Source of the DNA: CAZAMB01 sp964501365
GTDB taxonomy: Bacteria > Planctomycetota > Phycisphaerae > UBA1845
Direction: 5' to 3'
Assembly: GCA_964501365.1 (NCBI GenBank)
Contig: CAZCST010000007.1
Location: forward strand, 48,168 to 112,167
DNA: 64,000 nucleotides
The first letter of the stretch is position 1; the number at the start of each line of letters is the position of its first letter. Both the position numbers and the translations under genes were made by a program. Shown here piece after piece: positions 41,775 through 50,295 of this stretch. The notes beneath the pieces are model-generated. The model was not told where the DNA came from. It was given only the letters and a program-made list of their open reading frames with translations, and did no database searches.

Positions 41775-42221
41775 TTACCGCGCCGCGGGCTCGGGTTCCA
41801 TTTCGTAATCGAGTTCCAGCGCGGCATCGCGGTCTGAAACCCGGAAGACTCCGAGACTGTGATCCGTTCCCGGAGTACTAGTGGCATAAACATATTCAAT
41901 GTTGATGTTTGCTGCGGCCAGCACGCGGGCGATATGGCCAAACCCGCCCTGCATATTGGGAATCGGGATGGTGATCACGGGTACTTCGACATAGGCCGCA
42001 CCTACTTCGTCAAGGGATTCCTTGGCCACGTCGAGATCGTCCACCACGATGCGCATCGTGCCGATATCGACCGTATCGAGAACGGTCATCGCCAGGATAT
42101 TGACGCCTTTTTCGGCCAAGGCTTCGCAAAGGCGAGCGACCACACCCGGCTGGTTGGCCAGGAATGCGGATAATTGGGTTTCGGGTTTGGCGGAATGTCC
42201 AGAACGATTGTTGCGGCCCAT
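41775..42221 (-). CDS. Tandem ACT-domain protein
   Basis: 148 residues. Two ACT domains: the first opens with LSAFLANQPGVVARLCEALAEKGVNIL (split here for length: LSAFLANQPGVV, then ALAEKGVNIL), the second with ITIPIPNMQGGFGHIARVL. ACT domains usually bind amino acids. The ORF is open to 42314, but GGGAG about 8-12 bp upstream supports ATG 42221 and the extension has no domain character. Ligand unknown; orientation is opposite to the neighbouring genes. Confidence 0.75.
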   Translation of the reverse strand: MGRNNRSGHSAKPETQLSAFLANQPGVVARLCEALAEKGVNILAMTVLDTVDIGTMRIVVDDLDVAKESLDEVGAAYVEVPVITIPIPNMQGGFGHIARVLAAANINIEYVYATSTPGTDHSLGVFRVSDRDAALELDYEMEPEPAAR

Positions 42222-42393
42222 GAGACGCTCCCACTCCCTGCAAAAACCGGATAGTCCGGCGACCAAACTTGTACACAAGACACGTGCTCTATTTCGCTGA
42301 AGATACCGCCTCAAATGTGTTGTTTCAAGCCGGCATACTTCGGTCCCGGGAGCCTGCCTTCCGCTCCATACTTTGAGGGCTTACGATGGCGTC

Positions 42394-42912
42394 ATGACAT
42401 CTGGCAAGAATTCGGAGTCGCGGCCCAGTCTACTATCCGAGCAGCGCGAGGCGATCGGCTCCGCACTGGGGCGGATTCCCAGCGGATGTGCCATCCTTAC
42501 CGTGCAGTACCACAGCCATTCGACGGGTGTTCTGGTCTCGTGGTTTCAACAGGCGTCTTTCGATCCGCCATCCGTAAGCGTGGCGCTGCGAAAAGGAAGG
42601 CCTGCCGCAGAATTGGTGGAAAAATCCGGACATTTTCTGCTCAACCTCGTAGGCTCAAACCCAACGCCGATGTTCCGGCATTTTGGTCGGGGCTTCTCGC
42701 TTGAAGAGGATGCATTCGCCGGGCTTGAGATTGCGGTCACGGAATATGGCACTCTGATCAAGTCCTGTTTCGCTCACCTGGGGTGCAAACTCACGCAAAG
42801 GGTTCCAGTCGGCGATCACGATCTATTCGTGGGGCAAATCGAACATGCGACGGCGCCACTGCAGGGCGAAATGCCGTACATCCACACAAGGAATAGCGGG
42901 TTCTCCTATTAG
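42394..42912 (+). CDS. Flavin reductase-like (FMN-binding split-barrel) protein
   Basis: 172 residues. ALGRIPSGCAILTVQYHSH (about 24-42), VSWFQQASFDPPSVSVALRKG and FLLNLVGS follow the flavin-reductase-like family. It probably binds FMN or FAD and either reduces flavin for a partner or acts as a flavoprotein subunit; no partner oxygenase is adjacent. The start at 42394 is uncertain (an earlier in-frame start at 42373 exists). Confidence 0.75.
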   Translation: MTSGKNSESRPSLLSEQREAIGSALGRIPSGCAILTVQYHSHSTGVLVSWFQQASFDPPSVSVALRKGRPAAELVEKSGHFLLNLVGSNPTPMFRHFGRGFSLEEDAFAGLEIAVTEYGTLIKSCFAHLGCKLTQRVPVGDHDLFVGQIEHATAPLQGEMPYIHTRNSGFSY

Positions 42913-42946
42913 GGCACGGGCTCTATAGGACATGTGGGTCTCCTGC

Positions 42947-42952
42947 TAGAAT
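42947..42952 (+). promoter_or_regulatory. -10-like hexamer 6 nt before the comM start
   Basis: TAGAAT, six bases (CGCAGG), then ATG: the same arrangement as at aat and archease. No good -35 is visible. Confidence 0.3.
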
Positions 42953-42958
42953 CGCAGG

Positions 42959-44488
42959 ATGGTTGCACGACTCCAAACCGCCACTTGCGTCGGGATAGAC
43001 GCTCTTCGCATCGAGGTCGAAGTCGATGTGAACAAGCACGGGTTTGCCGGAGCGACGGTCGTGGGCCTGCCGGACGCCGCAGTCAAGGAAAGCCTCGAAC
43101 GTGTCCGGAGTGCGATTCAAAACACCGGCTACGAATTTCCGCGATTCAAGACCGTCGTCAATCTCGCTCCCGCTGACTTGAAAAAAGAGGGCCCCGCCTT
43201 TGACCTGGCCATTGCGTTGGGGATCCTCATCGGAGCGGGCGACGTTCGAGTCGATGATGCATCACGATTTCTGATGTTGGGCGAACTGGCGCTGGATGGC
43301 CGCGTCCGTCCAGTACGCGGCGCGCTGTCAGCGGCGCTTCTGGCGAAAGAGCACGAGCTTCGCGGAGTCATCGTCCCGATGGAAAACGCCCGCGAAGCCG
43401 CCGTGGTTGGGGGAATCGACGTCATCCCGGTTGCGTCGCTCACGGAAACCGTAGGATTTCTCACTGGAGCGCTGCCACTCGAACCGACAACCGTGGATGT
43501 CGCCGAGGTTTTTTCAGCGGCGTCGCGTTACGACACAGATTTTGCGGATGTCCGTGGCCAGGAACAGGCGAAAAGAGCTCTGACCATCGCGGCGGCCGGC
43601 GGGCACAATGTCCTTCTCATCGGTCCACCGGGTTCGGGCAAGACCATGCTTGCCAAACGGTTGCCAACCATATTGCCGCCCCTTTCACTAGCGGAATCTC
43701 TGGAGACCACGCGAATCCACTCGGTGTCGGGAGAACTGGCTCCCGGATCGTCGCTGTTGGCGACCCGGCCCGTGCGGTCGCCGCACCATTCGGCCAGTAC
43801 GCCGGCGCTGGTCGGCGGCGGGAGCATTCCACAGGCCGGGGAAGTGTCGCTGGGCCATCACGGCGTGCTTTTTCTCGACGAATTTCCTGAGTTTTCGCGG
43901 GCAGCGCTGGAATCATTGCGGCAGCCGCTGGAAGATGGCCGTGTCACCATCGCGCGGGCCCAGAATACCGTCAACTTCCCGGCCTCGTTCATTTTGATTG
44001 CCGCGATGAATCCCTGCCCTTGTGGATATTTCACTGATCCGCGCCGGGCCTGCAAATGCACGCCGCTCCAAATTGAGCGATATCTATCGCGTATCAGCGG
44101 GCCGCTCATCGATCGCATCGACATCCACCTCGAAGTTCCTTCGATTGCATTCGCTGAGCTGCGAAGCAATCGCGACGGAACGCCTTCCGCAACATTACGC
44201 GAGGAGGTGCTCAAGGCGCGTGCCCGGCAGCGGGAACGCTTCGGCTCTGATTCAACCCTGTCAAACAGCCGAATGACATCGAAATTGCTTCGCCAGCATT
44301 GCGCGATTGACGATGCCGGCGAAGCGGTGCTGCGGCAGGCGATGAGCGAATTGGGACTCTCTGCCCGGGCGCACGACAAAGTCCTCCGCGTTGCCCGAAC
44401 CATCGCCGACCTCGCAGGTCAATCATCGATTACCTCGGAACACTTGCTCGAAGCGATCCATTACCGGCGCCTCGATCGAAAACTATAA
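42959..44488 (+). CDS. comM: YifB/ComM-family Mg-chelatase-like AAA+ ATPase
   Basis: 509 residues, typical length. The N-terminal domain begins VARLQTATCVGIDALRIEVE (about 2-21) with KHGFAGATVVGLPDAAVKES at 28-46. Walker A is GPPGSGKTMLA near residue 223, Walker B VLFLDEFPEF near 303, sensor MNPCPCGYFTD near 350. In transformable species ComM is a branch-migration helicase; the general role here is probably the same. Immediately upstream of obgE (10 bp). Confidence 0.9.
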   Translation: MVARLQTATCVGIDALRIEVEVDVNKHGFAGATVVGLPDAAVKESLERVRSAIQNTGYEFPRFKTVVNLAPADLKKEGPAFDLAIALGILIGAGDVRVDDASRFLMLGELALDGRVRPVRGALSAALLAKEHELRGVIVPMENAREAAVVGGIDVIPVASLTETVGFLTGALPLEPTTVDVAEVFSAASRYDTDFADVRGQEQAKRALTIAAAGGHNVLLIGPPGSGKTMLAKRLPTILPPLSLAESLETTRIHSVSGELAPGSSLLATRPVRSPHHSASTPALVGGGSIPQAGEVSLGHHGVLFLDEFPEFSRAALESLRQPLEDGRVTIARAQNTVNFPASFILIAAMNPCPCGYFTDPRRACKCTPLQIERYLSRISGPLIDRIDIHLEVPSIAFAELRSNRDGTPSATLREEVLKARARQRERFGSDSTLSNSRMTSKLLRQHCAIDDAGEAVLRQAMSELGLSARAHDKVLRVARTIADLAGQSSITSEHLLEAIHYRRLDRKL

Positions 44489-44498
44489 GGATCGCAAG

Positions 44499-45539
44499 AT
44501 GCTAGTTGATCGCGCAGAAATCTATATCAAAGCCGGAAACGGCGGGCACGGATGCGTCAGCTTTCGCCGCGAGAAGTTCGAGCCCAAGGGCGGCCCGGAC
44601 GGCGGTGATGGCGGTGATGGCGGCCATGTATTTGCCGTCGCAACGCCCGGTGTGGACACGCTCCTCGATTTCGCCGGGAAACACCATTGGATTGCACAAC
44701 ATGGTCGCCCCGGCATGGGTAAGAAAATGTACGGCAAACAGGGTGAAAATCTGATCCTGAAATTGCCGCAAGGCACGCTGATTCTCGACCGCGATACGAA
44801 CATACTCATCAAAGACCTCAGCACGCACGGTGAAATGGTTCGCATCGCGGAAGGCGGCAAGGGTGGCCGGGGCAACGCCCGCTTCGCCACGTCCACGCAT
44901 CAGTCCCCGCGTGAGTTCGAGGAAGGAACGCCGGGCCAGGAACGCTGGCTGCGACTCGAACTCAAGCTGTTCGCGGATGTCGGAATCGTCGGTCTGCCCA
45001 ACGCGGGAAAGAGCACGCTGCTTTCGCGGCTGTCTCGCGCCAAGCCAAAAATCGCTGACTATCCCTTCACGACTCTTGAGCCGCAGCTTGGGATCGTTGA
45101 GCTATCCGGTCATCGCCGCTTTGTGCTTGCGGATATTCCGGGACTCATTCACGGTGCTCACGAAGGTGCGGGACTGGGCGACGAATTCCTGCGGCACATC
45201 GAACGGACCCGCGTAATCGTCCATCTCGTGGACGTGGGAGGCGAAATGGCCGCCATGTCGCCGGTCGAGGCCTACACGACAATCCGCAACGAGCTGTCCA
45301 AGTACAGCCCGGAACTGGCCGCCAAGGAAGAATTGGTGGTAGCCAACAAGATTGACGTAACCGGAGGCGCGGCCGCTGCAAGAGAATTCTCAGCCTCCAT
45401 CGGCAGGCCAGTGCTTCCCATCAGTGCCGTCTCCGGAAAAGGTCTCCCACAACTTACGGAGGGCTTGTGGGAATTGATTCAGCGGGCCAAGGAACGTGAA
45501 GCGGCGCTGGCGGCGATCAATGCAGAAATTGCTTCATAA
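44499..45539 (+). CDS. obgE: GTPase Obg (ObgE/CgtA)
   Basis: 346 residues, the short form lacking the C-terminal OCT domain. The glycine-rich Obg fold is in the N-terminal half (KAGNGGHGCVSFRREKF, GGPDGGDGGDGG, at about 11-45). G1 is GLPNAGKST near residue 165, G3 DIPGLIHGAHEGAGLG near 211-226, G4 NKID near 283, and the ISAVSGKG element near 308. It takes part in 50S ribosome assembly and stress responses. AAGG lies 8 bp before the ATG. Follows comM closely. Confidence 0.95.
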   Translation: MLVDRAEIYIKAGNGGHGCVSFRREKFEPKGGPDGGDGGDGGHVFAVATPGVDTLLDFAGKHHWIAQHGRPGMGKKMYGKQGENLILKLPQGTLILDRDTNILIKDLSTHGEMVRIAEGGKGGRGNARFATSTHQSPREFEEGTPGQERWLRLELKLFADVGIVGLPNAGKSTLLSRLSRAKPKIADYPFTTLEPQLGIVELSGHRRFVLADIPGLIHGAHEGAGLGDEFLRHIERTRVIVHLVDVGGEMAAMSPVEAYTTIRNELSKYSPELAAKEELVVANKIDVTGGAAAAREFSASIGRPVLPISAVSGKGLPQLTEGLWELIQRAKEREAALAAINAEIAS

Positions 45540-45592
45540 TCGCAGGAATGATTACCTTGCTTCCAACTCGCACAATTGGGGCCTAGAATCAC

Positions 45593-46396
45593 ATGACTAT
45601 GATCAAGCTCCCCCCCTACGATCCGGACGCACTTGTCATCGTCATCGACATCGGTAACACCAACACCAAAGTCGCCACCTGGCATGGGAATAACCTGAAA
45701 ACGGTCCTATCCGTCCCCACCGGCGACATGAGCGCGTTTGAAGAAGCGTATATGGCTCATCGGCAGGCCACTGGAAAACAGCTTCATGCGGCCACGATCA
45801 TCGGCTCCGTCGTACCAAAGGCACTCGAACGGATCCACGCCTACGTCGCAGGATTGGAAGGCCGTGAACCGCTTGTCGTTGGTGATACGTTGCCACTTCC
45901 GATGGACCTGGAATTGAAAGACAACAAGACCGTCGGCGTGGACCGCGTCTGTCAGGCCGCCGCCGCTTACGATCGCATTCAGACTGGCTGCACTATTGTT
46001 TCTCTTGGCACGGCCGTGACCATTGATCTCGTGAATGACGAAGGAATATTCCTTGGCGGTGCGATTCTTCCGGGCGTCAGCCTGCAATTGGCGGCGCTTC
46101 ACGAGCACACAGCGGCGCTGCCCAAGGTTGCCCCGGCCGTCCCCGAACTGCCCTATGGAACCGACACGGCGGAAGCCATTCAAACCGGTGTCTGTCGTGG
46201 ACTGGCCGGAGCCGTTCGGGAGATCGTAGAGGGCTACGCCACTCACCTGCACCGCTGGCCCCAGGCCGTTGCAACAGGCGGCGACGCGGCTCTCTTGATG
46301 CCGCTGTGCGACTTCATAGACACCTGGACGACCGATCTCACGCTACGTGGCATCGGCCTGGCGTATTCGAAGCACCTGACGGCGCTGGGTGCATGA
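45593..46396 (+). CDS. coaX: Type III pantothenate kinase
   Basis: 267 residues. The ATP-binding motif IDIGNTNTKVATW (about 18-30), VGVDRVCQAAAAYDRI (near 115-130) and GTAVTIDLVND (near 138-148) define CoaX, which phosphorylates pantothenate in the first step of CoA synthesis; this type does not respond to CoA feedback. TAGAAT at 45584-45589 may be its -10. ATG 45593 or 45599 may be the start. The stop overlaps the next gene (ATGA). Confidence 0.9.
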   Translation: MTMIKLPPYDPDALVIVIDIGNTNTKVATWHGNNLKTVLSVPTGDMSAFEEAYMAHRQATGKQLHAATIIGSVVPKALERIHAYVAGLEGREPLVVGDTLPLPMDLELKDNKTVGVDRVCQAAAAYDRIQTGCTIVSLGTAVTIDLVNDEGIFLGGAILPGVSLQLAALHEHTAALPKVAPAVPELPYGTDTAEAIQTGVCRGLAGAVREIVEGYATHLHRWPQAVATGGDAALLMPLCDFIDTWTTDLTLRGIGLAYSKHLTALGA

Positions 46397-47565
46397 CCCC
46401 CCCCTGCCATCGTGCCTGCGTTCTGACGCCTCCCGGCACGGGAGCCATTGCCATCATCCAGTTGGTTGGTCCGGGTCCACTTGGCCTCCTTGAGGATTTG
46501 TTCATCCATCCAAAAAGGCAAATTCCGACGCAAGACGGCAAGCTGTACTACGGCCGGCTGATGGATGGAGAGGAAATCCTTGACGATGTGCTGGTCAGCT
46601 CGGAAAACGTGAACGAATCTGGGCGGGCCGTTGAAATCAGTTGTCATGGCGGAATACGGATAGTTCAGCGAATCCTCGAATTGTTGGAGCGACGCGGAGC
46701 GCAGGTGACGACGGGATGCGGCGGCGCATTCTCGCACTGGCGCGCTTGCGACAAGATTGAGGAAGAGGCCATAGAATCGCTGACTTACGCAAGAACTCAG
46801 CGGGCAGCACGGTACGCAGCATTTCTGCGAAAAGAATTGCCCAAGACGCTGAGAAACATTCTCGCGATTTGCGACGGCAGACCTGACGAGGCAAGAGAGT
46901 CGATGACTCAGCTCACGGCTGGATTCCGTGCTGCTCGTGCATTGCTTCGCGGAATTACGATTTGCCTGGTCGGCCCGCCCAACGGCGGCAAGTCCACATT
47001 GTTCAACACCTTGTTAGGCCGCCAGGCGGTCGTGACTTCACCGGTGCCCGGCACGACGCGAGACTGGGTAATGGAGTTGGTGGAGTTCCAGGGAGTCCCG
47101 GCGGCCTTGGTGGACACTGCCGGCCGGAGAGAGACCGATTGCAAACTTGAACAACTTGCCATCGAGGCCGGCAACGATCCATTGGGCAACAGCAACGTGG
47201 TTCTGCTCGTTTTGGATGGGTCGATTCCCTTTCCGAGGACCTCTTTTGAATTTCTACGTAGGGAAAATCAAGTGTTTTGGGTTCTTGCAAACAAGACTGA
47301 TCTGGGATTTTGCTGGAGCAGTGAGGACTTTGCACGGGTGGAGGCAGTGTTCGGATCAAAGCTGATTTCGGTCTCAGCGCGGACCGGCGAAGGCTGTGAA
47401 TTGTTGAAGCAATCGGTGATCGACAGCTTCGGATTGCTGCCCGATTCCCGATATTCCGTGTCGTTTTTCACCGATCGACAGCGAGAATTGGTACTTTCAT
47501 TGTCAGATTCCGCCCGCAACCCAAAGGATGTTTGTCGTGTACTTCTGGAAAACCGGCTGGCGTAG
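46393..47565 (+). CDS. MnmE-like (TrmE-related) GTPase, degenerate
   Basis: 390 residues, against about 450 for MnmE. The N-terminal folate-binding half is recognisable in LTPPGTGAIAIIQLVGPG and SCHGGIRIVQRILELL, but the RAFLNGK segment is replaced by GGAFSHWRACDKI. The GTPase core is intact: GPPNGGKST (near 196-204), PGTTRDW, DTAGRRE, NKTD (near 302). The C-terminal FCIGK motif, whose cysteine is needed for tRNA modification, is missing; the protein ends VLLENRLA. So it may be a GTPase paralogue with another role. It is coupled to coaX by ATGA overlap. Confidence 0.72.
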   Translation: MTPPCHRACVLTPPGTGAIAIIQLVGPGPLGLLEDLFIHPKRQIPTQDGKLYYGRLMDGEEILDDVLVSSENVNESGRAVEISCHGGIRIVQRILELLERRGAQVTTGCGGAFSHWRACDKIEEEAIESLTYARTQRAARYAAFLRKELPKTLRNILAICDGRPDEARESMTQLTAGFRAARALLRGITICLVGPPNGGKSTLFNTLLGRQAVVTSPVPGTTRDWVMELVEFQGVPAALVDTAGRRETDCKLEQLAIEAGNDPLGNSNVVLLVLDGSIPFPRTSFEFLRRENQVFWVLANKTDLGFCWSSEDFARVEAVFGSKLISVSARTGEGCELLKQSVIDSFGLLPDSRYSVSFFTDRQRELVLSLSDSARNPKDVCRVLLENRLA

Positions 47566-47737
47566 CCCAATGGTCAGGCCCTATAATTGCTTGCATACTG
47601 ACCGATCTTGCGATTCGGTGACCCGGTTGTCAGGACAGCGAAAGTGGAAGCGTGAATTTGCACGCCCTAAAGTCTGTAGCATGAAGATTTTGCTTTACGG
47701 CTTTTGTCTACTTATGGTCACAGAATCGGAAATTTGA

Positions 47738-48970
47738 ATGTCGATCGACGACTCACAAATCGCCCGCCTGGTCGTCGAACGCAAACTCTGCACGGCCAAT
47801 GAACTGGAATTGGTCCGGGCTGAACAACGCGCGCTCGGCGACAAGGGCAAGCCCATCACACTCCGTGACATGCTTATCCAGCATGGTTATGTGACCCATA
47901 CGCAAGTCAAACGGCTCCAGATGGCCATGGACGAAGACTCCATGTACCGCCCGGCCCAGCAGATTCCGGGCTTCCAGGTGCTGAGCAAACTGGGACAAGG
48001 TGCGATGGCCGTGGTATTCAAGGCCAAGCAGCTCAGCCTCGATCGCATCGTAGCCATCAAGGTTCTCCCTAAACGACTGAGCGAGAATCCGGAGTTCGTC
48101 GAGCGGTTTTATCGTGAAGGGCGGGCCGCAGCGCGGCTCAATCATGCAAACATTGTGCAGGCCTACGACGTCGGCGAATCAGGCGGCTACCACTACTTCG
48201 TGATGGAGTACATCGACGGAAAAACCATCTATGACCTGATCGGCGATGGCAAGCCGGTCCAGGAAAAGGAAGCGATTCGAGTCGTGCTCCAGTGCGCATC
48301 CGCGCTCCAGCATGCCCATGAACAGGGCTTGATTCACCGCGATGTGAAGCCCAAAAACCTCATGTTGACCAAATCCGGAGACGTAAAGCTCGCAGACATG
48401 GGTCTGGCCCGCGAAATGGGCGACTACGCCACGGCCACGGCGGAAGCGGGCCGCGCCTATGGGACGCCGTACTACATCAGCCCGGAGCAGATTCGCGGAG
48501 AAATCAGCATCGACGCCCGCGCCGACATTTATGGCTTGGGTGCTACTTTCTATCACATGGTTACCGGCCGCGTACCATTCGATGGCACCACTCCATCAGC
48601 AGTGATGCACAAACATCTGAAAGAGCCGCTGATCCCACCCGACCATCTCAACAAGTCCCTGTCCGCCGGCGTGGGAGAAATCATCGAAGTGATGATGGCC
48701 AAGAATCCCGACGACCGATACCCGTCGATGACCGAACTCATCGCCGACCTGCAGGCTGTTTTGAACGGCGAGCCTCCGTTCCAGGCCCGGAAAAAGTATG
48801 ATCACAATCTACTCTCCGATTTGGCAACGGGCGGCACCGTCATCATGCCAGCTGCAGGCCAGTCAGAATTGACCTCGTCGTCGCCGAAGGTCTCCGTACA
48901 GTGGATGTTGGTGTTGTTGGTCGTTCTGGGCATTTCCATCCTGTTTAATCTTGTCCAATGGCTTCGTTAA
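47738..48970 (+). CDS. Membrane-anchored Ser/Thr protein kinase
   Basis: 410 residues. Residues 1-70 form a small helical module. The kinase has the glycine-rich loop LGQGAMAVVF (85-94), Lys108 in VAIKVL, HRDVKPKN (200-207) and ADMGLA at 219-224, so the DFG motif is DMG, and GTPYYISPEQ. A single transmembrane helix near residues 387-406 (MLVLLVVLGISILFNLV) is followed by a three-residue tail, so no extracytoplasmic sensor domain exists. It may respond through partners. A hairpin follows the stop. Confidence 0.9.
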   Translation: MSIDDSQIARLVVERKLCTANELELVRAEQRALGDKGKPITLRDMLIQHGYVTHTQVKRLQMAMDEDSMYRPAQQIPGFQVLSKLGQGAMAVVFKAKQLSLDRIVAIKVLPKRLSENPEFVERFYREGRAAARLNHANIVQAYDVGESGGYHYFVMEYIDGKTIYDLIGDGKPVQEKEAIRVVLQCASALQHAHEQGLIHRDVKPKNLMLTKSGDVKLADMGLAREMGDYATATAEAGRAYGTPYYISPEQIRGEISIDARADIYGLGATFYHMVTGRVPFDGTTPSAVMHKHLKEPLIPPDHLNKSLSAGVGEIIEVMMAKNPDDRYPSMTELIADLQAVLNGEPPFQARKKYDHNLLSDLATGGTVIMPAAGQSELTSSSPKVSVQWMLVLLVVLGISILFNLVQWLR

Positions 48971-48976
48971 TTCACT

Positions 48977-48997
48977 CCCCGATCCCTTGCATCGGGG
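48977..48997 (+). terminator. Hairpin after the kinase gene
   Basis: CCCCGAT (48977-48983) pairs perfectly with ATCGGGG (48991-48997) around a 7-nt loop, 6 bp after the stop codon. There is no T-run, so it may slow RNases or be a repeat rather than a strict terminator. Confidence 0.4.
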
Positions 48998-49103
48998 CTC
49001 CAAAGACCCACCAAAAACGAAGTGCAGGATCAGACACGGGGTAGATGTGTCGCCGCCTTGCGCAACATCGTACTTACGGTATTTGGCGGATATTGAGTTT
49101 GGG

Positions 49104-50213
49104 TTAGATGTTCTCACCAAAGAAAAAGGCGGCGGCCATGCGGTCGGCCATCGCCTGGTTTGAGAAAATCAGCGGAAGCAGGAATCGAATGTCCGTGTGT
49201 GGAGACCGGAGATGATCGGCGAGTTGCATTCGCCACTGCGTATCAAAAGTCATCAGTTCATCCTGCGAATAAGGACTACCCAGCGCTTTGTCGATGACCT
49301 CCGCCGCGATTCTTGCCGACCACATGGCCGGATAGATCCCCTCATTGCTTGCGGCTGCGATAAATCCGCCGGCATCACCGATGAGCAATGTGTGCTTGGC
49401 GACGTGCGTGTCCATATCGAGGGCCCAGCCGGCGGGACAACGAATCGGTTTCGCTTTTGCCGCCTGCAAGGAGAGGTCACCGGGGGCCAATCCCTTCGAA
49501 GCGACGGTTTTGGCAAGCTGCACGAGTGACGGCACAACCTGGCTTTCGTCGCCAATCAGATTGGCGCTGAGCGTGCAACGCTCCTTACCCTGCGTGCAAA
49601 AACCAAAGCTGCCGCGCGTATCCAACCCCAAAATGACTGCGACTTGCGGCTGTGCAACAGTTGATGGATGCGGCTCACTAACCTGCGCGACCCAAGTCGG
49701 GACATCCGACCCGCGTGGAGAAAATCCCACTCGCGAAGCCAATTCCTGCGCACGGCCGGTAGCCAATACCAAGAGTCGGCTCTGAATCGAGGTTGATGTT
49801 TGTTTGAGGATCACCTGGGATTCATTGAGCCGAACGTCTTTTACTTCCTCTCCCCGCAGGAGGACTGCGCCAAGGGACGCCGCGTTCTCAATCAGTGCTT
49901 CATCAAATCGAACGCGATTCACAAGATAGCCGATGGGACCCTCCACCTTGGGTGACGCGCTCTTGGAGCAATCTGCGTTGTAGAAAGTGACATGCGAAAA
50001 TGGAACGATACAGCCGTCAGGAAAGCGGCAACCAATTTCGTCGAGCAGACCCTTGGCCCGGGCACTGAGCCAACCCGCGCATAGAGCCGCATGCCCTGCC
50101 TTTTTTCGATCCAACAGAACAACGCGCCGGCCCTTTCGCGCCAGCAAAATTGCAGCCGTCGCTCCGGCAGGCCCCGCGCCGACAATCGCTACATCGTATA
50201 CGTCGTCTGTCAT
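49104..50213 (-). CDS. Geranylgeranyl reductase-type FAD-dependent oxidoreductase
   Basis: 369 residues. DVAIVGAGPAGATAAILLAR (residues 5-24) is the FAD motif, GRRVVLLDRK the second strand, and LIGDAGGFIAAASNEGIYPA near residue 280-299 the distal FAD block typical of the geranylgeranyl-reductase family. It probably reduces isoprenoid or lipid double bonds. ATG 50213 follows GGGA by 6 bp; ATG 50225 also fits. It is oriented opposite to its neighbours. Confidence 0.8.
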   Translation of the reverse strand: MTDDVYDVAIVGAGPAGATAAILLARKGRRVVLLDRKKAGHAALCAGWLSARAKGLLDEIGCRFPDGCIVPFSHVTFYNADCSKSASPKVEGPIGYLVNRVRFDEALIENAASLGAVLLRGEEVKDVRLNESQVILKQTSTSIQSRLLVLATGRAQELASRVGFSPRGSDVPTWVAQVSEPHPSTVAQPQVAVILGLDTRGSFGFCTQGKERCTLSANLIGDESQVVPSLVQLAKTVASKGLAPGDLSLQAAKAKPIRCPAGWALDMDTHVAKHTLLIGDAGGFIAAASNEGIYPAMWSARIAAEVIDKALGSPYSQDELMTFDTQWRMQLADHLRSPHTDIRFLLPLIFSNQAMADRMAAAFFFGENI

Positions 50214-50295
50214 TTCGCGTCCCATTCGCTATGCCTGAGTCAAAGACTCAAGTACAACATGGTCTGGTGCGGGACGCAAGGGATCGCAAACACAA

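Noticed and set aside
47566..47737. tRNA or small RNA gene in the gap before the kinase
   Set aside because: I looked for a cloverleaf and a TTC loop and found neither; a TATAAT near 47580 lacks a -35 box at proper spacing.
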